From NCBI RefSeq assembly GCF_004745505.1, contig NZ_RKLX01000003.1, forward strand, positions 62,001-126,000: a stretch of DNA of 64,000 bases, in the 5' to 3' direction. The position numbers and the translations under genes were made by a program. Position 1 is the stretch's first letter; every line of letters begins with the position of its first letter. Below are positions 17,265-25,004 of the stretch, piece after piece. This DNA comes from Levilactobacillus suantsaiihabitans (GTDB lineage: Bacteria > Bacillota > Bacilli > Lactobacillales > Lactobacillaceae). The notes under the pieces were generated by a model. The model did no database searches. It worked only from the letters and a program-made list of their open reading frames with translations, and had not been told where the DNA came from.

Positions 17265-17527
17265 TGGTACAAACGACGGCAACGCAACTTAAGAATCGTT
17301 TGCGGCGCGCCGATGGTCAGCTGCAAGGCATCCTGAAAATGGTCGAGGAAGGCCGCGATTGTCAGGACGTCTTGACGCAGTTGGCCGCCGTCCGCTCCGG
17401 CGTTGACCGGATGATGGGCGTGGTCGCCGCCGAAAACGTGAAACAGTGTTTGGCAGATAGTCAACTGGACACGGCCCAACAGGCCAAGCTTCAGGCCGCG
17501 TTAGATCTCGTGGTCAAAACCCATTGA
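17264..17527 (+). CDS. CsoR/CstR-family transcriptional repressor
   Basis: All-helical DUF156 (metal-sensitive) repressor of 87 residues starting at a GTG that overlaps the trxA stop by 1 nt. The conserved cysteines are Cys33 (GRDCQDVLTQL) and Cys62 (ENVKQCLAD). The position that holds the copper-ligand His in CsoR (four residues before the second Cys) is Asn58. A Cys pair without that His resembles the persulfide sensor CstR more than CsoR. With trxA in the same operon and an ATACCC-GGGTAT palindrome in the promoter, I infer an autoregulated thiol/persulfide-responsive repressor; a metal cannot be excluded. No P-type ATPase or copper chaperone gene is adjacent. Confidence 0.85.
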   Translation: MVQTTATQLKNRLRRADGQLQGILKMVEEGRDCQDVLTQLAAVRSGVDRMMGVVAAENVKQCLADSQLDTAQQAKLQAALDLVVKTH

Positions 17528-17536
17528 TTTTCCCGA

Positions 17537-18068
17537 AAGAGAGTGGGCCAACAGGCGGTTAACTGCTAAAGGTTGAAACTAAAATTGATGAATCCAGACG
17601 CCTGCGTCAGGCTAGGGTGGGGCCTGCTCTGGGGAACACCTCCAGCCTGAGAAACGGTCTTCCGGTTCGCTTGAGAGCCTGGCAAAACCGGCCAGTCTCT
17701 CAAGTCGTCCCGCGCTGTAGGCTGAGAAAAAACCTCAGCCAACACCGCCGACACAGCTGGCTCCACCCTGGCTGCCTCCGGCAAGGGTGGCGGCTATCAG
17801 CAACGTTGCGTTAATGAAAGATTAGTCGTCAATGCAGCTACTATCTGGTGTTAAGGCAACTGTTACTGGCGAACAGTAGGCGGCCAGTTCCCACTATGAA
17901 GTTGCCAACGAGCAATCTTAACGCCATGAGTCGCATAATAACAGTAGTTCCAGCTGATTTCCGTCTTTCAACCTTCAGTTGCAGTGTTAAGCGGAACCAG
18001 TTGCCTGTTGGCGCACGTTTCGGCTACATACAAGGGCCTGAGATTGTTTTTTCTCAGACTCTTTTTTT
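17537..18068 (+). repeat. Structured 3' element C, copy 3, split by an inserted mobile element
   Basis: The left part (17537-17564: GAGAGTGGGCCAACAGGCGG then TTAACTG) and the right part (17979-18035: GTGTTAAGCGGAACCAGTTG then CCTGTTGG) complement each other (AACAGGC/GCCTGTT) across the inserted B-containing element 17565-17978. The terminator is CTGAG/CTCAG followed by a T run (18041-18068). Confidence 0.75.
17565..17978 (-). mobile_element. MITE-like element carrying module B, nested in a C element
   Basis: Ends CTAAAGGTTGAAA and TTTCAACCTTCAG match the terminal repeats of the intact elements at 35004 and 48056. Module B occupies about 17587-17795 (outer stem GGCTAGGGTG with CACCCTGGCT; third hairpin CTTGAGAGCCTGGC with GCCAGTCTCTCAAG). 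Module A is reduced to a remnant near 17862. No clear 8-bp flanking duplication remains, so a deletion probably accompanied or followed insertion. Confidence 0.7.
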
Positions 18069-18071
18069 GAT

Positions 18072-18077
18072 ATAATG
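18072..18077 (+). promoter_or_regulatory. -10 element of the crcB pair
   Basis: TATAAT directly after the terminator T run. The leader to ATG 18100 is only about 17 nt, leaving no room for a fluoride riboswitch. Confidence 0.5.
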
Positions 18078-18099
18078 AAAGGATAATTTTTAGGGGGCT

Positions 18100-18495
18100 A
18101 TGGGTGTGACCATTATTTCTATTATCTTTTTTGCGTTTATCGGCGGCAGTAGCCGATACCTGCTGGGGCAATTGGTGCCCGTGGGAACGGGGTTTCCCTG
18201 GATGACGTTGGTAATCAACCTTACCGGCAGTGGTGTGTTGGCTTGGCTGTCACACGCCAAGCGACTCACGGCGAATTGGCCCACGGCATTGACTGTGGGC
18301 CTAGGGGTCGGCGGTTGCGGAGCCTTTACGACTTTTTCGACGTTTGGCGTGGAGACGGTTCGGCTGATAACCGCGCAGAAATGGGGCCTGGCCAGCGGTT
18401 ATGTATTGGCAACGCTTCTCGGGGGTGCGTGCTGTAGCGCGGCCGGCGTCTGGATTGCTCGGCGGTGGGGAACCTTCCGCCTGGAGGAACAGTGA
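18100..18495 (+). CDS. crcB: Fluoride channel subunit CrcB/FluC (first of two)
   Basis: Small four-helix membrane protein of 131 residues that exports fluoride as part of a dual-topology dimer. Family motifs: GGSSRYLLGQL near the N-terminus, NLTGSGVLAWL (the TM2 Asn), and GVGGCGAFTTFSTFGVE with the Phe pairs and T-F-S-T-F of the pore. The ATG at 18100 follows GGGGGCT. Its TGA overlaps the ATG of the second subunit gene (TGATG at 18493-18497). Many Bacillota encode two homologous subunits that are expected to assemble in opposite orientation. Confidence 0.9.
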   Translation: MGVTIISIIFFAFIGGSSRYLLGQLVPVGTGFPWMTLVINLTGSGVLAWLSHAKRLTANWPTALTVGLGVGGCGAFTTFSTFGVETVRLITAQKWGLASGYVLATLLGGACCSAAGVWIARRWGTFRLEEQ

Positions 18496-18851
18496 TGGCC
18501 GGTGTGGCTGGCCTGGGAGCCGCGCTGGGGGCATTGGCCCGGTATGGCACGACGCGGTGGGTGCAGACCATTTACGGCAATCATTGGCCACTGGCGACAC
18601 TGCTGATCAACTGGCTAGGGTGCGCATTGCTGGGGCTTTTGACCGGTTGGCAGGTTGCTCGGCTGTGGCTGGTTTTGCTCGGCACCGGGGCGTTGGGTGG
18701 GTTCACGACCTATTCGACCTTTAGCCATGAAGTCGTGATGCTGCTGGACCAACGCCGGTTCGTGGCCGCTGCAGGATACTTATTCTTGAGCGTCGGCGGG
18801 GGCCTCTTGTTGGCGGCCGGTGGGCTGTGGCTAGGCTGGCAGTTGGTCTAG
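18495..18851 (+). CDS. crcB: Fluoride channel subunit CrcB/FluC (second of two)
   Basis: 118 residues from ATG 18495, which overlaps the stop of the first crcB. GGAGGAA lies 7 nt upstream inside the first gene; an in-frame ATG at 18465 is not supported. Motifs GALARYGTTRWVQ, LINWLGCALLG and GTGALGGFTTYSTFSHE match the FluC family. The pair is translationally coupled, which fits an obligatory heterodimer. No other genes follow in the operon; the DUF1129 gene has its own ribosome site 60 bp downstream and may be co-transcribed. Confidence 0.9.
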   Translation: MAGVAGLGAALGALARYGTTRWVQTIYGNHWPLATLLINWLGCALLGLLTGWQVARLWLVLLGTGALGGFTTYSTFSHEVVMLLDQRRFVAAAGYLFLSVGGGLLLAAGGLWLGWQLV

Positions 18852-18910
18852 TCGTTAAACCAGTGGTAATTTGGCGGCAACTTCCTTATCATAAGGAGAG
18901 AAAGTTAATC

Positions 18911-19747
18911 ATGAGAGGAGTGGCCAATTTGGCAAACCGCTTAACAATTGCGGAACAAAATCAAGAACTGCGCAGTCAATTGTCGCCAGAAAATCAAGCG
19001 TACTGGGACGAACTGGTCGCAGCGCTCAAGCAACACCCCCGTTTTGCCGATGATGGCAAGCTACAGCGCTTCTTGCGTGAACAGTTGCCGCAGGTCTTGG
19101 TAGCCCAATCCAACGGGCAAACGACGGCACAATTTTACGGGATGGACGCACAGGCGGCGGCCGTAAAACTCGGCAGTGCGCGGCAACGCCCGACGTGGTG
19201 GAGCTGGGATCTGCTGGTACCCGTGCTGATTTTTGTGCTCGGGGTCATTTTACCGGCGGCCATTCTACCAGCTGTGCCGCTGCAAGGGCTCTTGATTGCG
19301 GTCCAGTTCGGCCTATTTGTCATCGCCATGGCGTTGGGCATCTGGGTGAGCCAACACCTGGGGGCACAGGGGCAGGTCTTGAGTTGGCTGGTCATCATCG
19401 TGGCCTTGGTGGTCGCGATGCGGGTGGCCGCCCAGACAGTTCCGGCCGCGGGCTTGCTCTACCTGACCCGTGGTGGCGGAAGTGTCGCTCTGATTGCCTT
19501 TGCCGTGATCGTGACCGGGCTGACCTGGTGGCATCACCAGCGCCACGCGGACTCTTGGTTTCCCGCCATCCTGGGGAGCCTGTGGATCACGACGTTACTA
19601 GCCTTGCTGGCGCGGTTCCCGTTGACCTCAGGGCTGATGGTGACGTCGGCGGGCAACCTGTTGATCGCTATCGGCACCGTGTTGGCCGACGCCAGTATTT
19701 TGATGATTGGCTGGCACATTTGGCAGATTCGTCAGGGGAAAAAATAA
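18911..19747 (+). CDS. DUF1129 family membrane protein
   Basis: A 278-residue protein with a soluble N-terminal third (EQNQELRSQLSPENQAYWDEL; helical, about residues 10-90) and about six hydrophobic segments from residue 100 to the end. This matches DUF1129 proteins of lactobacilli, whose function is not established. The ATG at 18911 has AAGGAG 11 nt upstream; alternative GTG (18920) or TTG (18929) starts are possible because GAGAGGAG lies within the first codons. It is downstream of the fluoride channel genes without an obvious terminator between, and ends in a clear terminator. Confidence 0.8.
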   Translation: MRGVANLANRLTIAEQNQELRSQLSPENQAYWDELVAALKQHPRFADDGKLQRFLREQLPQVLVAQSNGQTTAQFYGMDAQAAAVKLGSARQRPTWWSWDLLVPVLIFVLGVILPAAILPAVPLQGLLIAVQFGLFVIAMALGIWVSQHLGAQGQVLSWLVIIVALVVAMRVAAQTVPAAGLLYLTRGGGSVALIAFAVIVTGLTWWHHQRHADSWFPAILGSLWITTLLALLARFPLTSGLMVTSAGNLLIAIGTVLADASILMIGWHIWQIRQGKK

Positions 19748-19755
19748 GCATGCCA

Positions 19756-19796
19756 AAAGTCTGGGAGACGGTAAACTTTCCCAGACTTTTTTCGTC
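19756..19796 (+). terminator. Terminator of the DUF1129 gene
   Basis: AGTCTGGGA pairs with TTCCCAGACT, followed by TTTTTT. Confidence 0.8.
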
Positions 19797-19811
19797 AATT
19801 TAGTTAGGTCA

Positions 19812-20807
19812 CTAAAATCCAGTTGGTTCCAAGGCGTCCGTTACGAATGACGTGGCCGGGGCCAATCCCAGATCCTGGCGCAGTTGGTTGGAGACCGCCG
19901 TGATCTCGCTTTGTGGCACGATTTGGTAATCGATGCCGTTGATGGTCGCCGGTTGGCCCTGCAGCGTGGCCGACTTGATGTGGCGGCTGGTGTGGCCGTC
20001 TTTGGTGCGCAGCCACATTAGGTCGTCAAAGGTCAGGTTGGTTTGCAGGTTGTGCGTCAGCGACTTCAAGACCGTTTGGTAGCGGACCAAAGAACTGAGG
20101 CTGGCCTCCTTGAGCACCAGGGCCTTGATGATTTGGCGTTGCCGGGCTTGCCGGCCGTAATCGCCCAGGGGGTCCTGGTCACGCATCCGCGAGTAGGCCA
20201 GGGCACTGGCGCCGTTCAAGTGAATCTTGGTGCCCTTGGTGACGTTGGCTTGTTCGTAATGGAAGGTCAGTAGCGGATCGACCGTTACGCCGCCGACCGC
20301 GTTGATCATCTTTTCCAGGCCGCCCATGTTCAGCAACACGTAGTAGTGAATGGGCACGTTGACCAAATGCTCGACCGTCTTCAACGTGGCGCTGGCGCCG
20401 TACAGCGGGTAAGCGGCGTTGATTTTTTCATCGTCTTGTTGGCTGCCGTAAATGTCCACGAGGGTGTCGCGCGGAATGCTGGTTAGCGTGGCCGTTTGCT
20501 TCTGGGGGTCGATGGTCGCCACGATCATGGTGTCCGTGCGACCAACTTGGTGACGTCCCAGCGCCCCGGTGTCGGTACCCAGTAGGAGAATCGCAAACGG
20601 CTTGCCACTGGTGATGGTCGTGTCACTGGGCCGCCCCACCGCGTGGTACGTTTGCGAAAAGGTTTGTTGTGCGGAATGCCAGGCGCGCCAGCCCCACACG
20701 CCGCCAATCAGCAGCAGGCCGCCCAGCAAAATGAAGAGTAACCGCCATCCCCGATGCCGGCGGGGGGTAAATTCCGGCCGCCGTGGTGGTAAAGGTGTAT
20801 TTTGCAT
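19812..20807 (-). CDS. LytR-CpsA-Psr (LCP) family protein
   Basis: Membrane-anchored enzyme of the LCP family, which transfers lipid-linked glycopolymers (teichoic acid, capsule) to peptidoglycan. The 331-residue protein starts at ATG 20807 (GGAGGG 8 nt upstream); a longer in-frame extension lacks a ribosome site. Cytoplasmic basic N-terminus (PPRRPEFTPRRHRG), one membrane helix at about residues 22-44, then the extracellular LCP domain with LLLGTDTG, GRTDTMIVATIDP, LTSIPRDTLV and YSRMRDQDPLGDYGRQARQR, which carry the Arg and Asp residues that bind the pyrophosphate. Monocistronic and convergent with DUF1129. Confidence 0.92.
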   Translation of the reverse strand: MQNTPLPPRRPEFTPRRHRGWRLLFILLGGLLLIGGVWGWRAWHSAQQTFSQTYHAVGRPSDTTITSGKPFAILLLGTDTGALGRHQVGRTDTMIVATIDPQKQTATLTSIPRDTLVDIYGSQQDDEKINAAYPLYGASATLKTVEHLVNVPIHYYVLLNMGGLEKMINAVGGVTVDPLLTFHYEQANVTKGTKIHLNGASALAYSRMRDQDPLGDYGRQARQRQIIKALVLKEASLSSLVRYQTVLKSLTHNLQTNLTFDDLMWLRTKDGHTSRHIKSATLQGQPATINGIDYQIVPQSEITAVSNQLRQDLGLAPATSFVTDALEPTGF

Positions 20808-21017
20808 GATAATCCCTCCCCAATTACGTGGTCCAGTATAACCGCATTGCCGAATGACGCGGCCACAGACACCCATAAACTTAAGCATTTTGGCAAATTC
20901 TTAACTAAGTGATTTAGCGCAAAAAAATCATGACGTAAATATTGGTAGAAGCGCTATCATTTGGTGTACAGTAGAAGAGTAACGAAACCTATCAATGGAA
21001 AAAGGAGTTGGCAATTT

Positions 21018-21491
21018 ATGGCAAAAGTTGAAAGCTTTACTTTGGATCATACGGCCGTCAAAGCACCTTACGTTCGGCTGATTACACGGGAAACGGGCAC
21101 GAAGGGTGACGTCATCTCGAACTTTGATTTACGGTTAGTCCAACCGAACGAAAACGCAATTCCAACGGCTGGTTTACATACCATTGAACACTTGTTAGCG
21201 GGTTACCTGCGTGACGAAATGAGCGGCGTCATTGACTGCTCACCATTTGGTTGCCGGACCGGGTTCCACCTGATCACTTGGGGGGAACAATCCACTGAAG
21301 AAGTGGCCAAAGCCTTGAAGGCATCCTTACACCGGATCGCCTTTGATACGGAATGGAAGGATGTTCAAGGCACGGACAAGTACAGTTGCGGCAATTACCG
21401 TGACCACAGCCTGTTCTCCGCCAAGGAATGGAGCAAGGATATCTTGGACAAGGGTATCTCCAAAGATCCTTTCACCCGTGAAGTGGTTTAA
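21018..21491 (+). CDS. luxS: S-ribosylhomocysteine lyase
   Basis: Metalloenzyme of the activated methyl cycle that splits S-ribosylhomocysteine into homocysteine and DPD, the AI-2 precursor. 157 residues from ATG 21018 (AAAGGAG 10 nt upstream), the usual length. Metal ligands H54-x-x-x-H58 with the catalytic Glu57 (HTIEHLLAG) and the third ligand in SCGNYRDH near residue 123; the catalytic Cys79 lies in [11 protein letters not shown]. Stand-alone gene; no pfs or metE neighbour. A shortened C element with a terminator follows (21524-21620). Confidence 0.96.
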   Translation: MAKVESFTLDHTAVKAPYVRLITRETGTKGDVISNFDLRLVQPNENAIPTAGLHTIEHLLAGYLRDEMSGVIDCSPFGCRTGFHLITWGEQSTEEVAKALKASLHRIAFDTEWKDVQGTDKYSCGNYRDHSLFSAKEWSKDILDKGISKDPFTREVV

Positions 21492-21523
21492 TCGCTTAAA
21501 TGTACGTTGGTTTAAATCGTCCC

Positions 21524-21620
21524 TGAGAGAGTGGGCTAAAAGGCGATTAGCCGGCGAGCACTAAGGCTATGTAGAAGTGACGCGAACGAGCCTGGGAGGC
21601 TTTGTCCCAGGCTTTTTTAG
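21524..21620 (+). repeat. Structured 3' element C, copy 4 (after luxS), internally deleted
   Basis: Runs from GAGAGTGGGCTAAAAGGCG to GCGAGCACTAAGGCT and then directly into ATGTAGAAGTGACGCGAACG, so the inner hairpin and right stem are lost. The join lies at a GGCT shared by both sides in full copies, which suggests deletion by microhomology. The terminator AGCCTGGGA/TCCCAGGCT plus TTTTTT (21590-21618) is retained. Confidence 0.75.
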
Positions 21621-21793
21621 CGCGCGCCAGTCCGCACCACGTTAGCCACCAGACGGTTAGCTGAGTTAGTTATCCGGGCGCGGTTACCAGTCAGCACGGG
21701 TCACGCGGGGGCGCTGAGGCGTGTAAACTGAATGGTAAGTAAGACTGTGGATCAGAAAGTCAGACATTTATTAAAGCGGGGGATGTGTTAGCA

Positions 21794-22882
21794 GTGAAAA
21801 AATTAAACTGGTGGCTGGTGCTTCTGGTTGCGTTGGGGCTGGGCCTGACCAACAGCACGACCGTCCAGGCGTACCACACCTATCATCAAAAGTCGGCGGC
21901 GTTAAGCGTGGGCAAGCGGCGCATGGTCAATGATAGCCACGTCCACTACGTCAAGGCGCCGCACACGTATCGGCATGCCAAGAATCGGCACGGCCGCAAC
22001 ACCATTGCGCGCAGTCGGGGGGCCGCAATTACCTTTAAGACCAAATACCTCCTGCCACTACCGGGGTACCACAATCAAGCCTGGGGCAATCCGCAAAGTC
22101 TGGCGACGAACGGCCGGTACCTCTACGTGTTGTACACGCCGACCGCTTGGCACAACCGAGGCCGCATCGTGCGCTATGACATGCACAAGCTGAACAAATT
22201 GGGCCTGACGCCTCGTCAATTACAGACGGCGTACACCAGCAATGCCAAGGCCCAATTGGCCAGTCACGCGGCGGTCAAGATTGGCAAGCCATTTGAGACC
22301 GGTCACGGCCAATCGCTGGCTTACAATTGGAAAAATCATCATCTTTATATGTGGTGTGACCGGGAAAAATCAGCCGCGACACCCGTGAACCAGTACGGGT
22401 ACATCAAACAAATCAAGGCTAAGAGCCTGACGCCGCGGTATCAGATTCGATTTCGACTGAAGCACAAGGGCTTTGCGGCACCCGGCGGCCACGTGTTGAC
22501 GTTTGATAAACAGGGCCGCGCCTATTTCTGGAGTCGACCGACGACGCACACGGTCTACATTTATCGCGGGCACATCTCGCGTCATCACGTGAAGTTTCAC
22601 CTAACGCATCAGGTCCTGAAGCACGGTCCCGGCACGCACGTCCAGAGCATGGGCTACAATCCGCATACCAAACGGGTCTACCTGGTGGCCGACGATTCGA
22701 TTGCCAGCCTGCCCGTCAGCAAGTTAGCGGGCAAAGGCCACCTGACCAAGCACAACGTGAAATGGACTAAGTTTAGCTCTAAACGGGAATTTGAGGGCTT
22801 GACCTTCACCAAGAGCGGCCACGCCTACCTGTTGTGCAACCACAATCCGGAAGTCTTGCGGGGAAACAAGATTAGTTGGTAA
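21794..22882 (+). CDS. Secreted protein, paralogue 1 of a tandem pair (unknown function)
   Basis: About 362 residues. The GTG at 21794 is preferred, with AGCGGGGG about 11 nt upstream. Signal peptide of about 28 residues (KKLNWWLVLLVALGLGLTNS, cleaved near VQA). The mature part repeats short blocks rich in aromatic residues, Gly and His (GHGQSLAYNWKNHHLYMWCD; GGHVLTFDKQGRAYFWSRP; GYNPHTKRVYLVADDSIASL), as in beta-propeller folds. I do not recognise a named family. The next gene, 86 bp downstream, is a full-length homologue aligned end to end. No wall-anchor motif, so probably released or loosely attached. Confidence 0.75.
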   Translation: MKKLNWWLVLLVALGLGLTNSTTVQAYHTYHQKSAALSVGKRRMVNDSHVHYVKAPHTYRHAKNRHGRNTIARSRGAAITFKTKYLLPLPGYHNQAWGNPQSLATNGRYLYVLYTPTAWHNRGRIVRYDMHKLNKLGLTPRQLQTAYTSNAKAQLASHAAVKIGKPFETGHGQSLAYNWKNHHLYMWCDREKSAATPVNQYGYIKQIKAKSLTPRYQIRFRLKHKGFAAPGGHVLTFDKQGRAYFWSRPTTHTVYIYRGHISRHHVKFHLTHQVLKHGPGTHVQSMGYNPHTKRVYLVADDSIASLPVSKLAGKGHLTKHNVKWTKFSSKREFEGLTFTKSGHAYLLCNHNPEVLRGNKISW

Positions 22883-22968
22883 GTTTAGCAAGTAGCAGAA
22901 GCCTTTTGAGACCCCCGCGGTGCCCAGTCAGTCTTATACTGGCTGAAAACATTGGGGGGTGAGGGATT

Positions 22969-24066
22969 ATGCGAAAAATTGGTTTACTTGGGGCGATAAT
23001 CCTGAGTTTGGGGATGGCGGCCGCACCGGTGAATGCGCAGGCGGTCCCACGGATTCAGCAGTCGTCAGCGGCCTTGGCGACGCCGAAGCATTTGACGTCA
23101 TTGGATGACAGCCTGGTCCATTTTGTGCCGGTACCGAGCGTTTATGCTCACGCGGCCAATCCGCACGGCGTCAACACGATTGCCAGTGACCAGGGGAGCC
23201 CGGTGACGTTTACCACGAAATACCAGCTGCCGATTCCGGGCTATCAACACCAGGCCTGGGGCGACCCGCAAAGCTCGGCGGTAGTCGGCCAGTATTTGTA
23301 CGTGGTCTACTGCCCGACGGCTTGGTATAACCGCGGCCGCATCGTGCGGTTCGACATGGCCGCGCTTAACAATTTACAAGCCACGCCGCAACAGGTCCAA
23401 CGTGTGTACACGAATGCCGCCGCGCAGTCGCCACAGGAGATGAAGATCCGTGCCGCCATCAAGGTGGGGCCGGCCTTCACCACGGGTCACGGCCAGTCGC
23501 TGGCGTACGATTGGGCGACGGGCAAATTCTATATGTGGTGTGACCAGGAGTCGGCGCCGCGTATCAACTTGAGTCAATACGGCGTCTTACAACAGATCAG
23601 CGCCAGCTCCCTCAAGCCGGTCCACCAGATTCGCTTCCGGTTGAAGTCACAGACCTTGGTGGTTCCCGGCGGTCACGTGCTAGCCTTTGACCGTGCCGGG
23701 CACGCCTATTTCTGGACGCGGCCGGATCCGGTGAACGTTTACCTGTATCAGGGCACGATTGCCCGCAACCACGTGCATTTCCGCTTGACCAAGCAGATCT
23801 TAGAACACGGACCGGGGACCTGCGTTCAAAGCCTGGCGTACAACCCGCACAACGACCGGCTGTATTTGGTCGCCGACGATTCCATTGCCAGCTTACCGGT
23901 CGCCAAATTGGCGGGCAACGGGTCGTTGACGGCGGCGGATGTGACCTGGACTGGCTTCGCGTCGACGCGGGAATTTGAAGGGCTCACGTTTGGCAGTGAT
24001 GGCCAGGCCTACCTGATGAGCAATCACAATCCGGAAATTTTAGTTGGTAACTCGTTGAACTGGTAG
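22969..24066 (+). CDS. Secreted protein, paralogue 2 of a tandem pair (unknown function)
   Basis: 365 residues from ATG 22969 (GTGAGGG just upstream). Signal peptide RKIGLLGAIILSLGMAAAPV cleaved near AQA. It matches paralogue 1 throughout (NPHGVNTIAS; YQHQAWGDPQ; TAWYNRGRIVRFDM; GHGQSLAYDW; VADDSIASLPVAKLAGNG; REFEGLTFGSDGQAYLMSNH), so the pair arose by tandem duplication. The surviving repeats of about 40-50 residues suggest a propeller-like fold (inference). A weak terminator follows (24094-24126). Confidence 0.75.
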   Translation: MRKIGLLGAIILSLGMAAAPVNAQAVPRIQQSSAALATPKHLTSLDDSLVHFVPVPSVYAHAANPHGVNTIASDQGSPVTFTTKYQLPIPGYQHQAWGDPQSSAVVGQYLYVVYCPTAWYNRGRIVRFDMAALNNLQATPQQVQRVYTNAAAQSPQEMKIRAAIKVGPAFTTGHGQSLAYDWATGKFYMWCDQESAPRINLSQYGVLQQISASSLKPVHQIRFRLKSQTLVVPGGHVLAFDRAGHAYFWTRPDPVNVYLYQGTIARNHVHFRLTKQILEHGPGTCVQSLAYNPHNDRLYLVADDSIASLPVAKLAGNGSLTAADVTWTGFASTREFEGLTFGSDGQAYLMSNHNPEILVGNSLNW

Positions 24067-24093
24067 ACCAGTATTGATAAATTGGTGTTAAGG

Positions 24094-24126
24094 AAAGCTC
24101 GGACGGTGCCGTCACGGGCTTTTTTG
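24094..24126 (+). terminator. Weak terminator after the secreted paralogues
   Basis: AGCTCGGACGGTG and TCACGGGCT form an imperfect stem followed by TTTTTT. Confidence 0.45.
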
Positions 24127-24348
24127 TATACCGACAGCATGGACCAATCGTAAAAAAACGTGAAATTACCCCACCCAATTTGCCAATTTTAGTGTATGCT
24201 TAATGACATGCAGTGTCGGTAATTAAGCTGGCGGATAATCCGCCCGTTTGGTGGCAATGGCTGATGAGCGGCGACTGGGAGAAGGGCCGGCCACAAAGCG
24301 CCAATCGGTCAGCGACCGGCACCGAAAAATTTGCGGAAGGTGGGGGCC

Positions 24349-24597
24349 ATGGAAGCGGACAAACGTGATTGGCAGGTCATTTATCAAGAATTGGCGGAAT
24401 TGATTGGCGAGGAGAATACGCTGAAGATTTTCCGAGATTTTCGGGGCAGCACGGTGAGCTTTCCCATGCGCTTGATGCGGCGCGAAGCCCTGGTGAACCG
24501 GGTGAAAGATGAGTACCTGGCCGGTGCCTCGGTCCATGAGCTCAGTGCGCATTATCAGTTGGCGGAACGCACCGTTCGTAAGTATGTTCACAAGTAA
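24349..24597 (+). CDS. Mor-like transcriptional regulator 1
   Basis: A 82-residue protein beginning at ATG 24349 behind GGAAGGTGGGGG. The N-terminal half (WQVIYQELAELIGEENTLKIF) and the C-terminal HTH (VHELSAHYQLAERTVRKYV) follow the layout of the Mor transcription activator family named after the phage Mu middle-operon activator: a dimerisation helix region followed by HTH. The motif FRGSTVSFPMRLMRREALV corresponds to the family's central strand. A homologue follows 108 bp downstream. No phage genes are nearby, so these are stand-alone chromosomal regulators; their targets could be the adjacent secreted proteins (inference). Confidence 0.75.
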   Translation: MEADKRDWQVIYQELAELIGEENTLKIFRDFRGSTVSFPMRLMRREALVNRVKDEYLAGASVHELSAHYQLAERTVRKYVHK

Positions 24598-24723
24598 CGA
24601 TGCAAGCAATTTAGCGTGCAATTGCGCGTGCAGGCCTAAGGTGTCGCGTTGATTTCCACATGCCAGCAATTTTTGCTATCTTGGGGATAATAATCCTGTA
24701 AGCAAATGGAGGTCGTTAGGGAT

Positions 24724-24984
24724 ATGGACGTTGATACACAGGCATTACAAGGTGTTTACAAGAAGTTAAATGAGTTGTTGGGGACGGAAGAAATGCTAAA
24801 GTTTTACCAGGAATTTCGCGGTACCCAACTGAATTTACCCATGAAATTGTACGGACGTGACGGCACGGTGGCGGCAATTAAGAAAAAGTATCCCCAGATG
24901 ACGGAAAAGGCGTTGGCCGACCAATACGGCTACTCGCAGCGCTGGGTCAAGCGTGTCATTAGCGAGGCGGAAAAGCAGCGCTAG
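24724..24984 (+). CDS. Mor-like transcriptional regulator 2
   Basis: 86 residues from ATG 24724 (GGAGG 11 nt upstream at 24708-24712; the in-frame ATG at 24706 overlaps that site). The same two-part layout as the preceding gene: VYKKLNELLGTEEMLKFYQE, FRGTQLNLPMKLYGRDG and the HTH TEKALADQYGYSQRWVKRVI. The two proteins are clearly homologous but diverged. It ends 20 bp before the secreted serine hydrolase gene, so the two may be co-transcribed. Confidence 0.75.
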   Translation: MDVDTQALQGVYKKLNELLGTEEMLKFYQEFRGTQLNLPMKLYGRDGTVAAIKKKYPQMTEKALADQYGYSQRWVKRVISEAEKQR

Positions 24985-25004
24985 GGGGCAAAGAAGGGTG
25001 ACGG

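Noticed and set aside
17617-17814. Open frames inside module B copies (also near 35345-35554 and 48475-48675)
   Set aside because: They arise because GC-rich hairpin repeats lack stop codons; frames differ between copies, there is no ribosome site, and conservation follows base pairing instead of codons.
18036-18099. Fluoride riboswitch before the crcB pair
   Set aside because: The terminator T run and the -10 leave only about 17 nt of leader, too short for the crcB motif.
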